A DNA stretch of 64,000 nt from Ahaetulla prasina (GCF_028640845.1 NC_080540.1:231721794-231785793); one strand, 5' to 3'; positions 8,792 through 20,812 are shown, counted from the first letter of the stretch. Numbers and translations are program-made. The notes: generated by a model from the sequence alone, not told the origin.

Positions 8792-11455
8792 ATGTTCACA
8801 AGGCAAAGGCCTTGCTTATATTGAGAAAACCTTTTCTCTCAAATAAAAGGAAATGGAAGACTTAGTAAAACCTATAAATGCTTACTGTCCTTGCTCAGCT
8901 ATGACTTTATATCTTTATTTGGGTACTTGAACAAAACTCAATTCAATCCTCTATTATAGTCCTTGGAGAAATGCATCCATAAATTTGCAAAATATTCTGC
9001 TTAGGTATCATAGATAAATAATTTTTTATAATGTGTTCACAAAATCCATTAAGGACCAACAAAAATCCCTATAGACCAAAATAGGCTGAGTGGCCAACCT
9101 TTATCTATAGGAGTTATACCCATAATTCTCATGAAGTTTTAAAATATGATGGGATCCCTGCCAATAAATTAGCCTAAGAGAAATTTTGCACCCATGTTGT
9201 CAAAATAATATGGGTTTTCAATCTAATCCGATGCACTAATATTTTAAAATTAGCATCTACATTTCATGTGACATTACAATTAATATCTATTTATTCTGCT
9301 CAATTTATCAGCTTCACACCAGCTCCTAATAGAAGTTAGTAATTCATGCATAATAGATGAACAATGATTCTTTCCAGGATTATAATTTATCTGCCATTTG
9401 TTTTCTAATAAGGTAATTAGTTGCCATAATTGTAGAAGAATTATATAGACTGGTTAGTAGCTTTTCTACATGCCAGGCAAAAGCAAAGCTTGGCTGGAGT
9501 TTTCTGAAATACCTCCGTCATTTAAACACACATATAGCAACCTAAGTGTGGCTGTATTATTTTAACTATCTCCTTCATTTGAACATAGATGAATAGAAAG
9601 TGCTGGTAGTTGATGTTCAAAGGGATGATGGGTGGGGTTTAGTCTTGAGGCTCCCATTGATCTTAATGGATGTTTCTTGGCACTGACAGAAATCTCCTGT
9701 GTCACTTTGAACAATTTTCTTTCCATCAAGTAGACTGCCATTAACCTTTGGGAGAGCAAAAGCATGGAATGTTGAAAGACATCTATCGTTCGTCTGAGAC
9801 TATCTATGGAATGAATGAAAACTACTGAGAGAAAAATCTTAGCAGAATGTCTTTCTTTTTGGGTTGATTGCTTGCCAAGATGACTAAGCCCCTTTGTAAA
9901 GATGTGGTTTTGAATGAGAAGGTACATTATGGTACCCATTACCGAATATCTGCAGACAGTGTTTAACAAATATCATTTTTGCTAACCCATTCTGGACCAG
10001 ATGGGTAGCCTGGTAGCTTCACTGGATTAAGTCTACCTTAAATGAAAGCAACTTGAATTATCTGGTGAAATAATATGAGCTGCTTATATTTTGTTGATCA
10101 GCAATTTACATATAGTTAGCTTACCTATGAATGCCTTATTCTGAACGTGGAGAAAGAAATTGTCATACTATTTGACGTTTCTACACCTGCAATAGTTATT
10201 TTTGCATTCTTGGTCAAAAGGTAACTTATCATGGCTTATTTTTATAATCTCAGTTTGTTTAGTTCCCTAACAGCAGACCTCTTTGACGTATTTATTCCTT
10301 GATCAGTACCAAATGATGGGTTAATACTTTATAGCATGTGACCTAATCTTGTGTTATAATAAGCAACATCTTTTCTTTTATCTTTAAATAGTAATTATGT
10401 TGGAAATGAATATTGTGAGTGATAAAAGTAAGCTAAGGCACACTGTAACTTTTTGGCATATTTACTTTAAGTGTTATATAAATAAAAACAAAGCATTTTA
10501 TTTAGAGAAATATACCAGCAGAAGCCAATGCTTTATGGAAGATTCATTGAGAGTTGTCTCCTTGAGATGTTGACCTCCATGTAAATATAAACTTTATTCC
10601 TCATTCCTACCTCTTTTTTCTTTCCTATGACAAGTTCAAGTACTGAGTGAACCAACAATATAGAACAGTGAAGTTGAATAATGAACTGGAACATCACCGA
10701 GGCAAAAAAAAAGCAGACTTTTAATTGCTTTAACTTCAGTTCTGCTAATAAAGGATTTTCAAGGTGATTGTGTGTTGAGAGGTTTCACTATGCCCTAAAT
10801 TTTGAGTAATGCACTAAATAGAGTTGTAACAGCTCTGACTGTTCATTCTGCTGTGACCTTGCAAATATTGCTATTGATGATCTTGGGCTCTGCTTACTTA
10901 ACCCCTTGACACTGTGGAGAAGAAGACTCACCCAGAAGTATTATCTTCTCACAGTTTCACAGAGCTGAAAGGGCAAAAAATTTATTTCAACTCCCTGTTC
11001 AGTCGCTTTACAAAGCATCTTATGGACCATAGCAGAAGGACCCATGGACCACAGCAAGCCAGAGTGCCACAATAAACAGTCGGCAGTTAAATTTGCCCCA
11101 GATTAAGCCAGCCAACCAATTAGCCAGTCAATTAAGTAAGAAAAGATAGGAATGTAAACAAACCCTAATTTTGCATGGGGTAGGTTCTAACCTTGGAACT
11201 TCATGATTGTAGCTTATAGAACCTGTGGGTTTTTTTTGAGCAGTGCTCCCAAATTATTTTGCATATTTCCTTAGAAGAGGAATTAAAATAGTTGTCAGTT
11301 GGAGCAGTGAAAACATGCTTAATGAACTAATGGGTAGTCTCCATAAAAATATCCATAGGGTTTCATGCATTCCTTAAAGTACATGGTACATGTCTAAACC
11401 ACACTTCAAACATGGACAGAATCATTAAAAGCTAAAATGAATCCCATAAGTAAGG
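8792..11455. other. Unique AT-rich sequence, no feature recognised
   Basis: No ORF with coding character, no recognisable repeat and no RNA gene over about 2.7 kb. An ORF of 135 codons on the minus strand (9562-9969) shows no family resemblance or codon-use signal. Confidence 0.55.
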
Positions 11456-11463
11456 GTGTAAAG

Positions 11464-12020
11464 CAGTGGTGAAATCCAATTGTTTTTTACTACCGGTTCT
11501 AAATTTGTGGCCAGCCAGATAGGGCAAATACCCCCTCTGGCTGGCCACAGAATGGGGTGAGATTTTGCAATATCCTTCCCCCAGGAGTGGGGAGGGAATG
11601 GGGATTTTGCAGTATCCTTCTCCTGGAGTAGGGTGGGAATGGAGATTTTGCAGTATCCTTCCCCTGCCACGCCCACCAAGCCACGCCCACCAAGCCATGG
11701 TGGCATGGTTCCTTTCTAGTAGTCTTGGTAGAAAGCTTGGCTTGGTGGGCGTGGCATGGTGGGCGTGGCAGGGGAAGGATACTGCAAAATCTCCATTCCC
11801 ACCCTACTCCAGGAGAAGGATACTGCAAACTCCCCATTCCCTTCCCACTCTTGGGAAAAATCTCACCCCATTCTGTGGCCAGCCGGAGGGGGTATTTGCC
11901 CTGTCTGGCTGGCCACAAATTTTGAACGACTCAAAACTTTCGCTACCAGTTCTCTGAACTGCTCAAATTTCTGTTACCGGTTCTCCAGAACCTGTCAGAA
12001 CCTGCTGGATTTCATCCCTG
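11464..12020. mobile_element. hAT foldback element, TSD GTGTAAAG
   Basis: A 557-bp element. Terminal repeats are CAGTGGTGAAATCCA and TGGATTTCATCCCTG, flanked by exact 8-bp GTGTAAAG (11456-11463 and 12021-12028). Two inverted arms of about 190 bp (roughly 11508-11697 and 11737-11926) surround a loop of about 40 bp. Each arm contains a repeated 'gcagtatccttc' unit of about 45 bp. Several overlapping short ORFs here are by-products of the repeats. No transposase is encoded. Confidence 0.92.
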
Positions 12021-12028
12021 GTGTAAAG

Positions 12029-12838
12029 CATTCATTTTTTCCTTCTGCCCCCAAACAAAACAAAAACAGTATAAAAAAGGGGGTGAAGCTATTGACTATG
12101 GGCTAGGTTCTGAGCACCACAAAAAGTTTATGGTGGGCCACCAATAGCCCAAAGGTCATAGCTTGTTTCCCTAAAAATAATCAATGGCCATTTTTTTTTC
12201 TACATTTACCAGAAAGTCCTCTAATTGCATTGATGATGCAATGTTTCCTGATGATCTGAGGTAGAAAATGCATGAAAATTGAAATATGTCTATTAAAACT
12301 GGCAGTCAACATTTTTTAAAACTTTAGCTTTTTTCATATATCCAATATGGCTTTTGACACTTTGAAATAATCACTCCGCACACTGCCAGACCCCACCCCC
12401 AAACTATTAAGTATGGCCCTTGACCACTAACCATCTATTTTTATGTCCTAAAAGGAAAGCTTTATATGATAAATGGCAGAAACTTTGACATTTATTTTGA
12501 TCATCTCAGGTTTGCTTCTTCAATTTATGATGATCAAAAGAGATAGAAAAACAGATTAAAGACTATGTAGATTCACAATTGTTTTATATGCATTGCATGA
12601 AATACCTACATTTAATGAATGCAGCACATTATTCTGATTGCAATATTTGATTACTGTGCAGTGTTAAACTTACATCACTGTCAATTTCTTTTACATTAGG
12701 AAGTTTTTCTGGGCGTAGTTGTGAAGGTGTAGAAATTAGGAGACTGTGAGTTCTAGATATATTGGCAACAATTATAATTTTCAAGGCAATGTGCATGCAT
12801 GCTAAGAGCCAAGACTGCTAGAAAGTACATCACTTTTT
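12029..12838. other. No feature recognised
   Basis: Unique-looking AT-rich DNA. Nothing coding or repetitive that I can support. Confidence 0.5.
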
Positions 12839-13010
12839 TTTTTTTATTTCATTTTGTCACAACAGTATACACAAACATTGTCATAAGTAAAAAAAACATA
12901 TCATGAAGAATATATATATATATATAAGTAAAGAATATGCATCAGCTGTATTAATTTGATATAATGAAAGGAACAATAGGACAGGAACGGTAGGCACTTT
13001 TGTGCTCTTA
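12839..13010 (-). mobile_element. Retroposon 3' end (minus), same terminus as 8735
   Basis: A poly-T run then 'ttttgtcacaacagtatac' is the inverse of the tail at 8730-8750. It includes a short (AT)n. Family unknown. Confidence 0.45.
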
Positions 13011-13949
13011 TGCATGACATCCTTCAAAATCTCCCATATCCATTTTATCGCTTCCAGTTGCTCAATAGCTTCTGTTAGAAGATACAGATTCAAAATCAAA
13101 TTTTCCGCCAATCTGGTTTGCACAGAAGACATTCATTCAGATCAGTTATCACTTCAGAACTGTCAAGGTTTATATAGTTTATATATTTTCTGACTTTAGG
13201 GTTTTTGCTATCATTCCATAATTAATAAGACAGTTCAAAACTTTGCTTCTCATTAGAGCTTACATTACTTGAAGTTATTTCCTTTTACCTGCCATTTTTT
13301 TTTAAAAAAAATAGTATCTACTTGTTATTCTGGCTCTGATAAATTGGCTTGAGTGAGGTATCTCATGACTATCAGGAAATCATGACTCTTCCAACCAGGT
13401 TTTTCTCTTCTACTTAAAACTCATTCTGAATGGCTAATGTAGCCTCTAGGCTTGTCTAAGGATGCCCTGGTCTGACACCAACTTAATTACTGGCAAAAGA
13501 GGGGAGTAGAATGTATAAATTCCTTATGAAAATTATCATTATATTTGGTCTACCATCTCAAAGAGATTTATATGACTGCTGATTTTGTCAGTTCCTAATT
13601 TAAGAGTAATCTGTACTCCAAATAATTCCAAGCTTCATAGAGTTCTTAAAAGAATTAAAAGACTAAAAAGTTATGTTTTCTGGGATTAGTGAGTGAGTCA
13701 ATCAGTTATTACAGTCTTAGACCAGAACAAACAATGTGTCCATTTTCTGAGATTATGAAATGAAACTAGCCATTTATTATTGAACTTCTGTATTCTAACA
13801 TTTACAGGGTGAAGTGTAGAATTCACAATTTGATTTAAGACATTTTTGCCATGGCTGATGGAGACCATCTTCATAGCATTATCCAACTATTGCTGAAGTG
13901 ATAGAGAGCCTGTCTGCATAACTGTTATTTTGACACTATTTATTATTAT

Positions 13950-14039
13950 TGGTTAGACAGTTAGCCAGATGTTTAGACTGGATTTGGCATTTTTGTCCCT
14001 CTACCAAATCCTTCCCAAGGACTTGGGATAGGCAGATGT
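13950..14039 (-). mobile_element. R4/Dong LINE 3' UTR fragment (minus)
   Basis: 'actggatttggcatttttgt' is the reverse complement of the R4 3' region at about 40337-40370 ('acaaaaatgccaaatccagt'). A related fragment lies at 28545-28660. The fragment is interrupted at 14040 by a LINE insertion. Confidence 0.6.
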
Positions 14040-14064
14040 GGATGTTTGATGTTGTAAAAGGATG

Positions 14065-14581
14065 TGTTTTTTTTTTCATAAAAAAGTTTTATTTTTACAA
14101 TCATATCAAACAGCTCATCCAATAATTATATACAATTAGTCGGGCTTGCCCAGTCACCCCCCCCCCATGTTTAACACTCTTCCCTCTTCTACCTTCTTTT
14201 ACTTTCCAGACCTTCTTCTCCTTCTCTTATCTACATCCTCTCCTCCCTCCACCCTACACCTTCCTTCTCCATCTTCTACCCCTCTTCCTTCCTCTTCTCC
14301 TCTTTCCTACCTCCTACTCTCTCCTCTTTTCTCCCTCCCCACAGTTCTAAAATGGTAACTGGGCAGACCTCTTTTCTCCCTCCCCACAGTTCTAAAATGG
14401 TAACTGGGCAGACCCGACCCTACATTAATTATATTTATACATCTTCAATAATCCCTGTACATTAACCATCACTCCATCTCTACCCTCAACCGCCACCCTC
14501 CCCTTACCCCCACCCCCACCCCGACTTCCCAGAACAAAATGCAGGGTATCAAAACTAACAATCATAATCCAAGTTGTAAAA
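14065..14581 (-). mobile_element. LINE (L1-like) 3' end insertion, 25-bp TSD
   Basis: Poly-T at the left (poly-A tail of a minus-strand insert), about 517 bp, flanked by an exact 25-bp direct repeat (14040-14064 and 14582-14606). Long TSDs with poly-A are typical of target-primed reverse transcription by L1-type LINEs. The body is a strongly biased polypyrimidine/polypurine 3' UTR without an ORF. Assignment to L1 is inferred from tail and TSD only. Confidence 0.7.
14323..14412. repeat. Two tandem copies of a 45-bp unit
   Basis: Unit 14323-14367 is repeated at 14368-14412 without a visible mismatch. Each unit spans a pyrimidine-rich tract plus 'ttctaaaatggtaactgg'. It lies inside the LINE 3' UTR. 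Confidence 0.95.
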
Positions 14582-14674
14582 GGATGTTTGATGTTGTAAA
14601 AGGATGCAAGCTCTTCCGAGTCAAGTTGCCTTTTGCAATTGACACATTTTTGAAATGAGGCAGGAGAAAGCAGT

Positions 14675-14905
14675 GAGAACCAGTTTGTTCTAGTGATTAA
14701 GATTAGAAACCAGGAAACTGTAAGTTCTAGTCCCGCCTTAGGCCTGAGAGCTAACTGGGTGACTTTGGGCCCATCACTCTCTCTCAGCTCAAGCCACCGC
14801 ACAGAGTTGTTGTTGTTGTAGGGAAAATAGGAGGAGGAAGATGGATATGTTTGCCTCCTTGAATCATTTGTAAAAATAATAAGGGTGAAATACAAACAAA
14901 CAGTA
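14675..14905 (+). mobile_element. tRNA-derived CORE-type SINE
   Basis: tRNA-like head with B-box-like 'gttctagtcccgcc', then a CORE-like segment ('gggtgactttgggcccatca', then 'cacagagttgttgttgt') and an A-rich tail with 'gtaaaaataataagggtg'. Related head fragments occur near 60712 and 62425. Confidence 0.65.
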
Positions 14906-15069
14906 TCTAAAAACTTCACCTGAGGCACCTGCAAAGCAACATGTACCATATAACTCAAGCAGGAATTCCTAGGAATATCACTTGGCAAACTCATGCCTGG
15001 GTTAAAAGGCAAATATCCAACCTTGTAACAAACCTGAATTGATATCCAGGTTTTTTTAAAAAACATTCT

Positions 15070-15560
15070 GATTATAATTCCCCCCTCCCCCCGGGTTGCC
15101 TGGTGGGCTGTTATTCAGTCATTTCAGGGCAATAAGGAACAGTGAAATAAAGAGAAGTCATGACCTAACATTTTCACGTTTCTGTCAGAACTATTTCTGC
15201 ATTAATCATCTTTTACTTGTTCTAGTTTGGGCTGGAGTGTATTTTAGGCAGAGTCCCACTGCTTATCGCATGCAGCCTCCCAACAATTTCCTGTCTTGCT
15301 TTGTCACAATGAAAACCCTTGGGGAGCTGATATGTTAAATGAAGAGTAGGCAATCTGCAACCAAATCTCATTTATGCAAACCTCAAGAGAATCCCAAATT
15401 TTAGGAGCACGTTTTCAAGCTTCGGAGGCAAAGTCAAAAGGCAAAATATGTGCTCAAAACCTCTCCTCCTTTCATTTTCAGCTTTGCCTCTGGTGAGTGA
15501 TGTCACTTCTATGCTCCTTCTAACTCTCAGAAACCCAAAAGTAATTAAATGCCCAGCTAT
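15070..15560. other. No feature recognised
   Basis: Unique-looking sequence. A short ORF at 15096-15338 has no recognisable homology. Confidence 0.45.
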
Positions 15561-15561
15561 A

Positions 15562-15960
15562 AAGAGCTGTGGTGGCGCGGTGGTTAGAATGCAGTAATGC
15601 AGGCTAATTCACAGCTCACTGCCAGGAGTTCGATCCCGACCGGTTCAAAGTTGACTCAGTCTTCCATCCTTCTAAGGTCGGTAAAATCAGGATCCCAGAT
15701 TGTTGGGGGCACCATGCTGACTCTGTAAGCTGCTTAGAGAGGGCTGTAAAGCATTGTGAAGCAGTATATAAGCAGTGGTGAGATTCAGCCAGTTCGTACC
15801 ACTTCGGGAGAACCGGTTGTTAACTTTCTGAGCAGTCTGGTGAATTGGTTGTTGGAAGAAAGCATTAGGGCAGAGAACCGGTTGTTAAATTATTTGAATC
15901 TCACCACTGTATATAAGCCTAAGTGCTATAACTTAAACATAAGTTATTGCTATAACTTAA
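15562..15960 (+). mobile_element. tRNA-derived SINE, interrupted by hAT MITE
   Basis: Head 'gtggcgcggtggttagaatg' (A box) and 'agttcgatcccgacc' (B box), body 'cccagattgttgggggca', and 3' end 'gagagggctgtaaagca' with 'taagtgctat'. The MITE at 15773-15909 sits in its 3' part. Other copies: 18020, 37513, 52457 and 54077 (plus), and a 3' fragment at 57427 (minus). Confidence 0.85.
15773..15909. mobile_element. hAT MITE nested in SINE, TSD TATATAAG
   Basis: 137 bp with termini CAGTGGTGAGATTCA and TGAATCTCACCACTG and 8-bp repeats TATATAAG (15765-15772 and 15910-15917). Subterminal 'gaaccggttgttaa' is present at both ends. Same family as 2781-2917. Confidence 0.93.
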
Positions 15961-17145
15961 ACATGGAAAGATGTTTATAAAATTACCAGAAAACACTTGT
16001 CTGTTTTTCCTCAAAAGTAGTACAAGTTACAACTGAGTAGCGTTTAGTGTTTTAGATCCAAATGGAAAGAGGTAGTTAGGAGCACGCAAGGACCCTTATG
16101 AAGACTTTGTTGACAACTCATTAAAGCAGCCATTTCTTTCCTCCGGGTTATGTAGGTGGATAATCCCAGGAGAAGATGCATTAGGTTTAAGGAGCTGCAC
16201 TTTTCTCCTTCAAATCCAAAGCATTGAGTTGTGCAGCCTCAAAGCAACACTTTCCCTGGGGGAAAAAAAGGCTGAAGCTCTCTGCAGAGCAAACTATCGT
16301 TAAAGGGGGTCATTGGGTTAAATTTAAAGTTATCACAATCTGGTTGCACAAGGCTAATTTAATTATTTCCATTAATTTCTTTCACCTTTACTCTCAACTA
16401 ATTTCTTTTCCTTCCTTGGGCATTTTTTGTCAAGGTTAGCAACTATTCTGACTATATTAAGGTGAACCGAAAGGGAGGTGCTCTCCTCCTTCTGAAACCT
16501 GCTATAACTCAAAACAGCTTCAACACTTCTAAATATAATATCCATTTTATAGCTCCTCATTTGCTGAATCTTGCAACAGGGTTTTTTTTTTCCTATTAAT
16601 TCTTTGCCTCTGGCCATTCTTCAACTATAATTCTGTTTTACTTAATTATGACTAAAAGGTTCCCTTCTGCTTTGGAATAAACTTTACAAAAATTGAGCAG
16701 AATCAGAACTATTTCAAGTGCTGCTTAACTTTTTAATGCTGATAATACATTTCATGCCTTTGGTACTGTTTTCTCCTGCCTTTTGCTTTTTTTTTTTTTA
16801 ACCTTTTAATTTAGTTATAGGCGGGAAAAAACACAACAGTGTTAGCAGGGAGAAGGAATAATAAGGAATCACAAACTTTTTCAAAGTTTTAGGAATAGAA
16901 TCGAGGGGGTCAGCTTTGAAAAGTCATGTAACGTGATGGAAACATTGATACTCAACTTAAAAATGAAGAGGAAAAACAACTCAAGCTGTACAGCCGAAGA
17001 TCCATGGAGGTTCCTTGTTCTTGGAAATCCTTTAAATGTTGACCCGCTACAATCTCCCATTGCACAGAACATTGAGATGAAGTGTTGTTATAATTAGGCT
17101 TACCAAATCTGAACTTACCAAATCTGAAGTAACCAAATAAGCCTT
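15961..17145. other. No feature recognised
   Basis: AT-rich sequence with poly-A/T runs. No ORF or repeat I can support. Confidence 0.45.
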
Positions 17146-17146
17146 A

Positions 17147-17206
17147 CACAATGTGAGCCGCCCTGAGTCTTCGGAGAAGGGCGGGATATAAATGTAAATA
17201 AATAAA
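17147..17206 (+). mobile_element. 3' tail of L2-tailed SINE
   Basis: 'gccgccctgagtcttcggag' plus 'aagggcgggatataaat' followed by (AAAT)n. Only the hairpin-forming 3' end, identical in layout to the tails at 19590 and 49380. Confidence 0.8.
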
Positions 17207-17463
17207 AAAGTGGCACAAAATCTTTTTGAGTTTTCTATACCTCTTTGCTAGTGTCCTCTAGCATTTTGGAGGTTCGTATCCCAGATTGGGTAGCTCTAGA
17301 TGTTATTGGAGTTATTACCCTGGTTGATTAGCATTGTTAAGACATAGTATTGTTTGGGTTGGGGCACTGCGATGTGCAAATCTTATTCATAATAATTTAC
17401 CATAATGCATAGGCCAGATTATTATAACCTAATTTGCACAAATCACAACCAGCTAACCCAATA

Positions 17464-17830
17464 CAGTCAGTCCTTGCCAACACCAGTCGGAATTTCCTTT
17501 GCTAAGTGACATAGTCATAAAGCATGATGTCACATGACCATGCAGCTTATAGTGACCGCAATTCTAGCAATTCCAGCTGCCATTGTTAAGAACATCTCAT
17601 ACCATTGTTAAGTGCAAATGTCATATAGTCACCATTTGTGACCTCTTGCTGGTTTCCCCACTGACTTTGCTTACAAGATGTTGGCAGTGAAAAATGCAAA
17701 GAGTGACCACATGAACGCAGAGATGCTGACACAGCTGCAACAAAGATCACTCATAAGTACCACTCATTCAGCAGTGTCATAAGTTCCAACAGTTGCTGAA
17801 TGAGTGTTTATGAAGTACTACCTCTTTAAT
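17464..17830. mobile_element. Non-autonomous DNA transposon ('agtccttg' family)
   Basis: Starts 'cagtcagtccttgccaac'. It contains the shared blocks 'ccactgactttgctt' and 'atgaccat', and ends in inverse 'gttgctgaatgagtg'-like sequence. Related copies: 34581, 37808, 41325 and 47630. In the better-kept copy at 41325 the two termini are inverted ('ggtagtcttcagcttacaac' versus 'ggtcaggaactatctg'). Confidence 0.55.
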
Positions 17831-18019
17831 GAGTGTTTATTAAGGTACTACCTCTACAATTAGCCATAAACCAAAACATACCAGCATAATTACCTTGTGG
17901 TACCTTGAGTTATCTTATGGTAAGATGGTTGCTCAATAAATTTAATTAAGAACAAACAAACAAATAAATAAAATAAAAATTGAATTTGTGTAACATAGAA
18001 AGCTTTTTCTTTGTATGCA

Positions 18020-18262
18020 TGAGCTTTTTTGGTGCAGTGGTTAGAGTGTAGTACTGCAGACTACTTCTGCTGACTGCCAGTTGCCTGCAATTTGACAGTT
18101 CAAATCCCACCAGGCTCAAGGTTGACTCAGCTGTCCATCCTTCTGAGATGGGTAAAATTAGGACCCAGATTGTTGGGAGAAATATGCTGACTCTGTAAAA
18201 CCACTTCGAGAGGGCTGCAAAGCACTGTGAAACGGTATATAAGTCTAAGTGCTATTGCTATT
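18020..18262 (+). mobile_element. tRNA-derived SINE
   Basis: Head 'ggtgcagtggttagagtg', B box 'agttcaaatcccacc', body 'acccagattgttgggag', and 3' end 'gagagggctgcaaagca' and 'taagtgctattgctattgct'. Full length. Confidence 0.85.
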
Positions 18263-18351
18263 GCTTGCATGTAAAAATGGGACAGGGCTTTTATCATACA
18301 ATCACAATTGCCATCTTGACTATTCTTTATTTCTCTCTCACACATCCACAC

Positions 18352-18603
18352 ATACTGAAATGCTACCGGATTGGACCGGATCGCACGATCATGGCCAGTA
18401 GTTCGGCGATCCGGTAGTGATCCATCCACCCAGGAGTCATTACTTCCTGGTTTTAACCAGGAAGTAATGTATTTTTTACCTTCTGTGCATGCGCAGAAAG
18501 TCTGTGCGCACATGTGATATGTGCATGCGTACAAGCAAAGCGAGTGCACAACCGCAGCATGTGCACTTCTGAGCCGGTAAGGAAGGTAAGTAGATTTCAC
18601 CCC
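18352..18603. mobile_element. hAT element relic
   Basis: Left 'tgaaatgctaccggattgg' and right 'gtagatttcacccc' match the subterminal layout of the elements at 57910 and 59302. An internal palindrome 'acttcctggttttaaccagg' is present. The first terminal bases are lost and no clear TSD remains. Confidence 0.6.
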
Positions 18604-18619
18604 AATACATACACACACA

Positions 18620-19385
18620 AACACCCCAGGAAGTGTTCTACTCTAATGATTCTAGATTTCTTTGAGATTGCTTTAAGCTGCTTTTCCTCTGCTGGATAGA
18701 AAGAGTTTACTTAAAAAAAAATAACATAAGAATAAAAGCACAAGAGGTGAAGAATCTTACAACTGGGGGTCAGTGGACAGTCAGAGTGTGTCTGATTTTA
18801 CAAGAAGCATAAGATAATTTGGCTGCATTCGAGGGCACTAAAGCCCATCAATCTGATAACAATAATTGCACATGATTTTGTTTGTCAGAAGCTGGCTGGG
18901 AAGGTCAGAAATGTTGATCATGCGATCCTGGGATGGTACGATAATCATAAATACATCCTGGTTGCCAAGTGCATGGATTGCAATCATGTGACCACAAAGA
19001 TGTTAGGATGGCCATAAGGGCAAGGACTGGAAACAAGTCACTATTTTTTTCAGCATCGTTGTACCTTTGAACTAGCTAAATCTAGCTAAACAATCTAGCT
19101 AAACATATGGCCATATGTCAAGAACTACCTGGCAGAGATATGTTTGAAGATTATCAAAATTTAGGCCTTACATTTTGAAAACGTGTCTAGTCCAAGTCCA
19201 GTTTAAAGGCTTATAGAAGCTGATTTGAACCAACCCATTAATATCAGGGTACTAGAATCACCCTGTCACTGTCATCTACATTGTAAAGAGATGCCTTTTT
19301 TTCTGAAGAAATTAAGGACATAGAAAACTATGTTTTATTGACTTTCATCATGTAACTTAGTATCATAAATACTGAATGGCAGTAA
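18620..19385. other. Mostly unrecognised; possible DNA-transposon fragment
   Basis: 18920-19060 resembles the '17464' DNA transposon family ('gttgccaagtgcatgg', 'catgtgaccac'). The rest shows nothing I can support. Confidence 0.35.
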
Positions 19386-19395
19386 TTCCATTACT

Positions 19396-19740
19396 GTGGC
19401 TCTGACTGCTAATGCAGTCTGTTATTAACAGCAGCTGCCTGCAATTACTGCAGGTTCTAGTCCCACCAGGCCCAAGGTCTTCCATCCTTTATAAGGTAGA
19501 TAAAATGAGGACCCAGATTGTTGGGGGCAATAAGTTGACTTTGTATATAAATATACAAATAGAATGAAGACTATTGCTAACATAGTGTAAGCCGCCCTGA
19601 GTCTTCGGAGAAGGGCAGGATATAAATAATGAAAATAATAAAAAGATAAAATAATATAAAATAAAATAATATAAATAATATAATATAATAATAATAATAA
19701 TATAAAATAATATAAAATAAAATAATAAAAAGGCAGAAAA
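19396..19740 (+). mobile_element. tRNA SINE with L2-like 3' hairpin tail
   Basis: Head with 'ggttctagtcccacc' B box, body 'acccagattgttgggggca', and tail 'gccgccctgagtcttcggag' plus 'aagggcaggatataaat', then a long AAT-rich run. The tail resembles the L2 3' hairpin at 25216-25252. Minus copies at 49318 and 55130. Confidence 0.8.
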
Positions 19741-19766
19741 AATAATGGCTACCAACCATTATTGGC

Positions 19767-20290
19767 ATTCGGGTGCGCTTCAAGGTTTTGGTGACCATCT
19801 TCAAAGCGCTCCATGGCATAGGGCCGGGTTACTTACGGGACCGCCTGCTGCCACCGACTACCTCCCACCGACCCGTACGCTCTCACAGGGAGGGACTCCT
19901 CAGGGTGCCATCCGCCAGGCAGTGCCGACTGGCGACACCCAGGGGAAGGGCCTTCTCTGTGGGGGCTCCCACCCTCTGGAACGAGCTCCCCCCAGGATTA
20001 CGTCAACTTCCCGACCTCCAAACCTTCCGCCGCGAGGCGGAATAAGACACATCTATTTATCCGTGCAGGGCTGGCCTAGAGTTTGATTTTTTATAAATTT
20101 AATTTTAATGGGGTTTTGTATTTTAACTATAGTTTTAAATTTGGCCTAATGGAATAAATTTTTTAAATGTTGTTTTAACATGTATTTATATTATATTTTA
20201 TGTTTTATAAGGCTGTAAACCGCCCTGAGTCCTTCGGAGATAGGGCGGTATAAAAGTTTGAATAATAAATAAATAAAATAAATAAATAAA
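19767..20290 (+). mobile_element. L2 LINE 3' end
   Basis: Encodes the C-terminal about 90 residues of the L2 reverse transcriptase protein (motifs VTIFKALHGIGPGYL, then RAFSVGAPTLWNELPPGL). The L2 3' UTR follows, with the terminal hairpin 'accgccctgagtccttcgg' and an (AAAT)n tail. 5'-truncated, as usual for LINEs. Confidence 0.9.
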
Positions 20291-20812
20291 TAAACCTGCC
20301 TTCCATTGAGGACCTGTATACTGCAAGAATCAAGAAGAGGGCCGTGAAAATATTTGCAGATCCCTCGCATCCTGGACATAAACTGTTTCAACTCCTACCC
20401 TCAAAACGACGCTATAGAGCACCGCACACCAGAACAACTAGACACAAGAACAGTTTTTTCCCGAAGGCCATCACTCTGCTAAACAAATAATTCCCTCAAC
20501 ACTGTCAGACTATTTACTGAATCTGCACTACTATTAATCGTTTCATAGTTCCCATCACCAATCTCTTTCCACTTATGACTGTATGACTATAACTTGTTGT
20601 TGGCAATCCTTATGATTTATATTGATATATTGATCATCAATTGTGTTGTAAATGTTGTCCCTTGATGAACGTATCTTTTCTTTTATGTACACTGAGAGCA
20701 TATGCACCAAGACAAATTCCTTGTGTGTCCAATCACACTTGGCCAATAAAAATTCTATTCTATTCTATTCTATTCTATTCTATTCTATTCTATTCTATTC
20801 TATTCTATTCTA
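20290..20812 (+). mobile_element. L3/CR1-type snake LINE 3' end with long (TATTC)n tail
   Basis: ORF remnant with 'DLYTARIKKRAVK', 'PSHPGHKLFQLLPS' and 'NSFFPKAITLLN' read across 20297-20490. Then 3' UTR ending 'cacttggccaataaaa' and about 60 bp of TATTC repeats. This is the longest of three copies in the window (see 5038 and 33727). The tail type is characteristic of snake genomes. Confidence 0.9.
20751..20812. repeat. (TATTC)n microsatellite
   Basis: A pentanucleotide tract directly joined to the LINE 3' end. Confidence 0.98.

Noticed and set aside
9562..9969. 135-codon minus-strand ORF
   Set aside because: No recognisable domain, AT-rich composition as in its surroundings, and length compatible with chance in 64 kb.
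11425..12106. Cluster of overlapping 88-139 codon ORFs on both strands
   Set aside because: They mirror each other because the DNA is an inverted repeat inside a hAT element. No conserved protein features.
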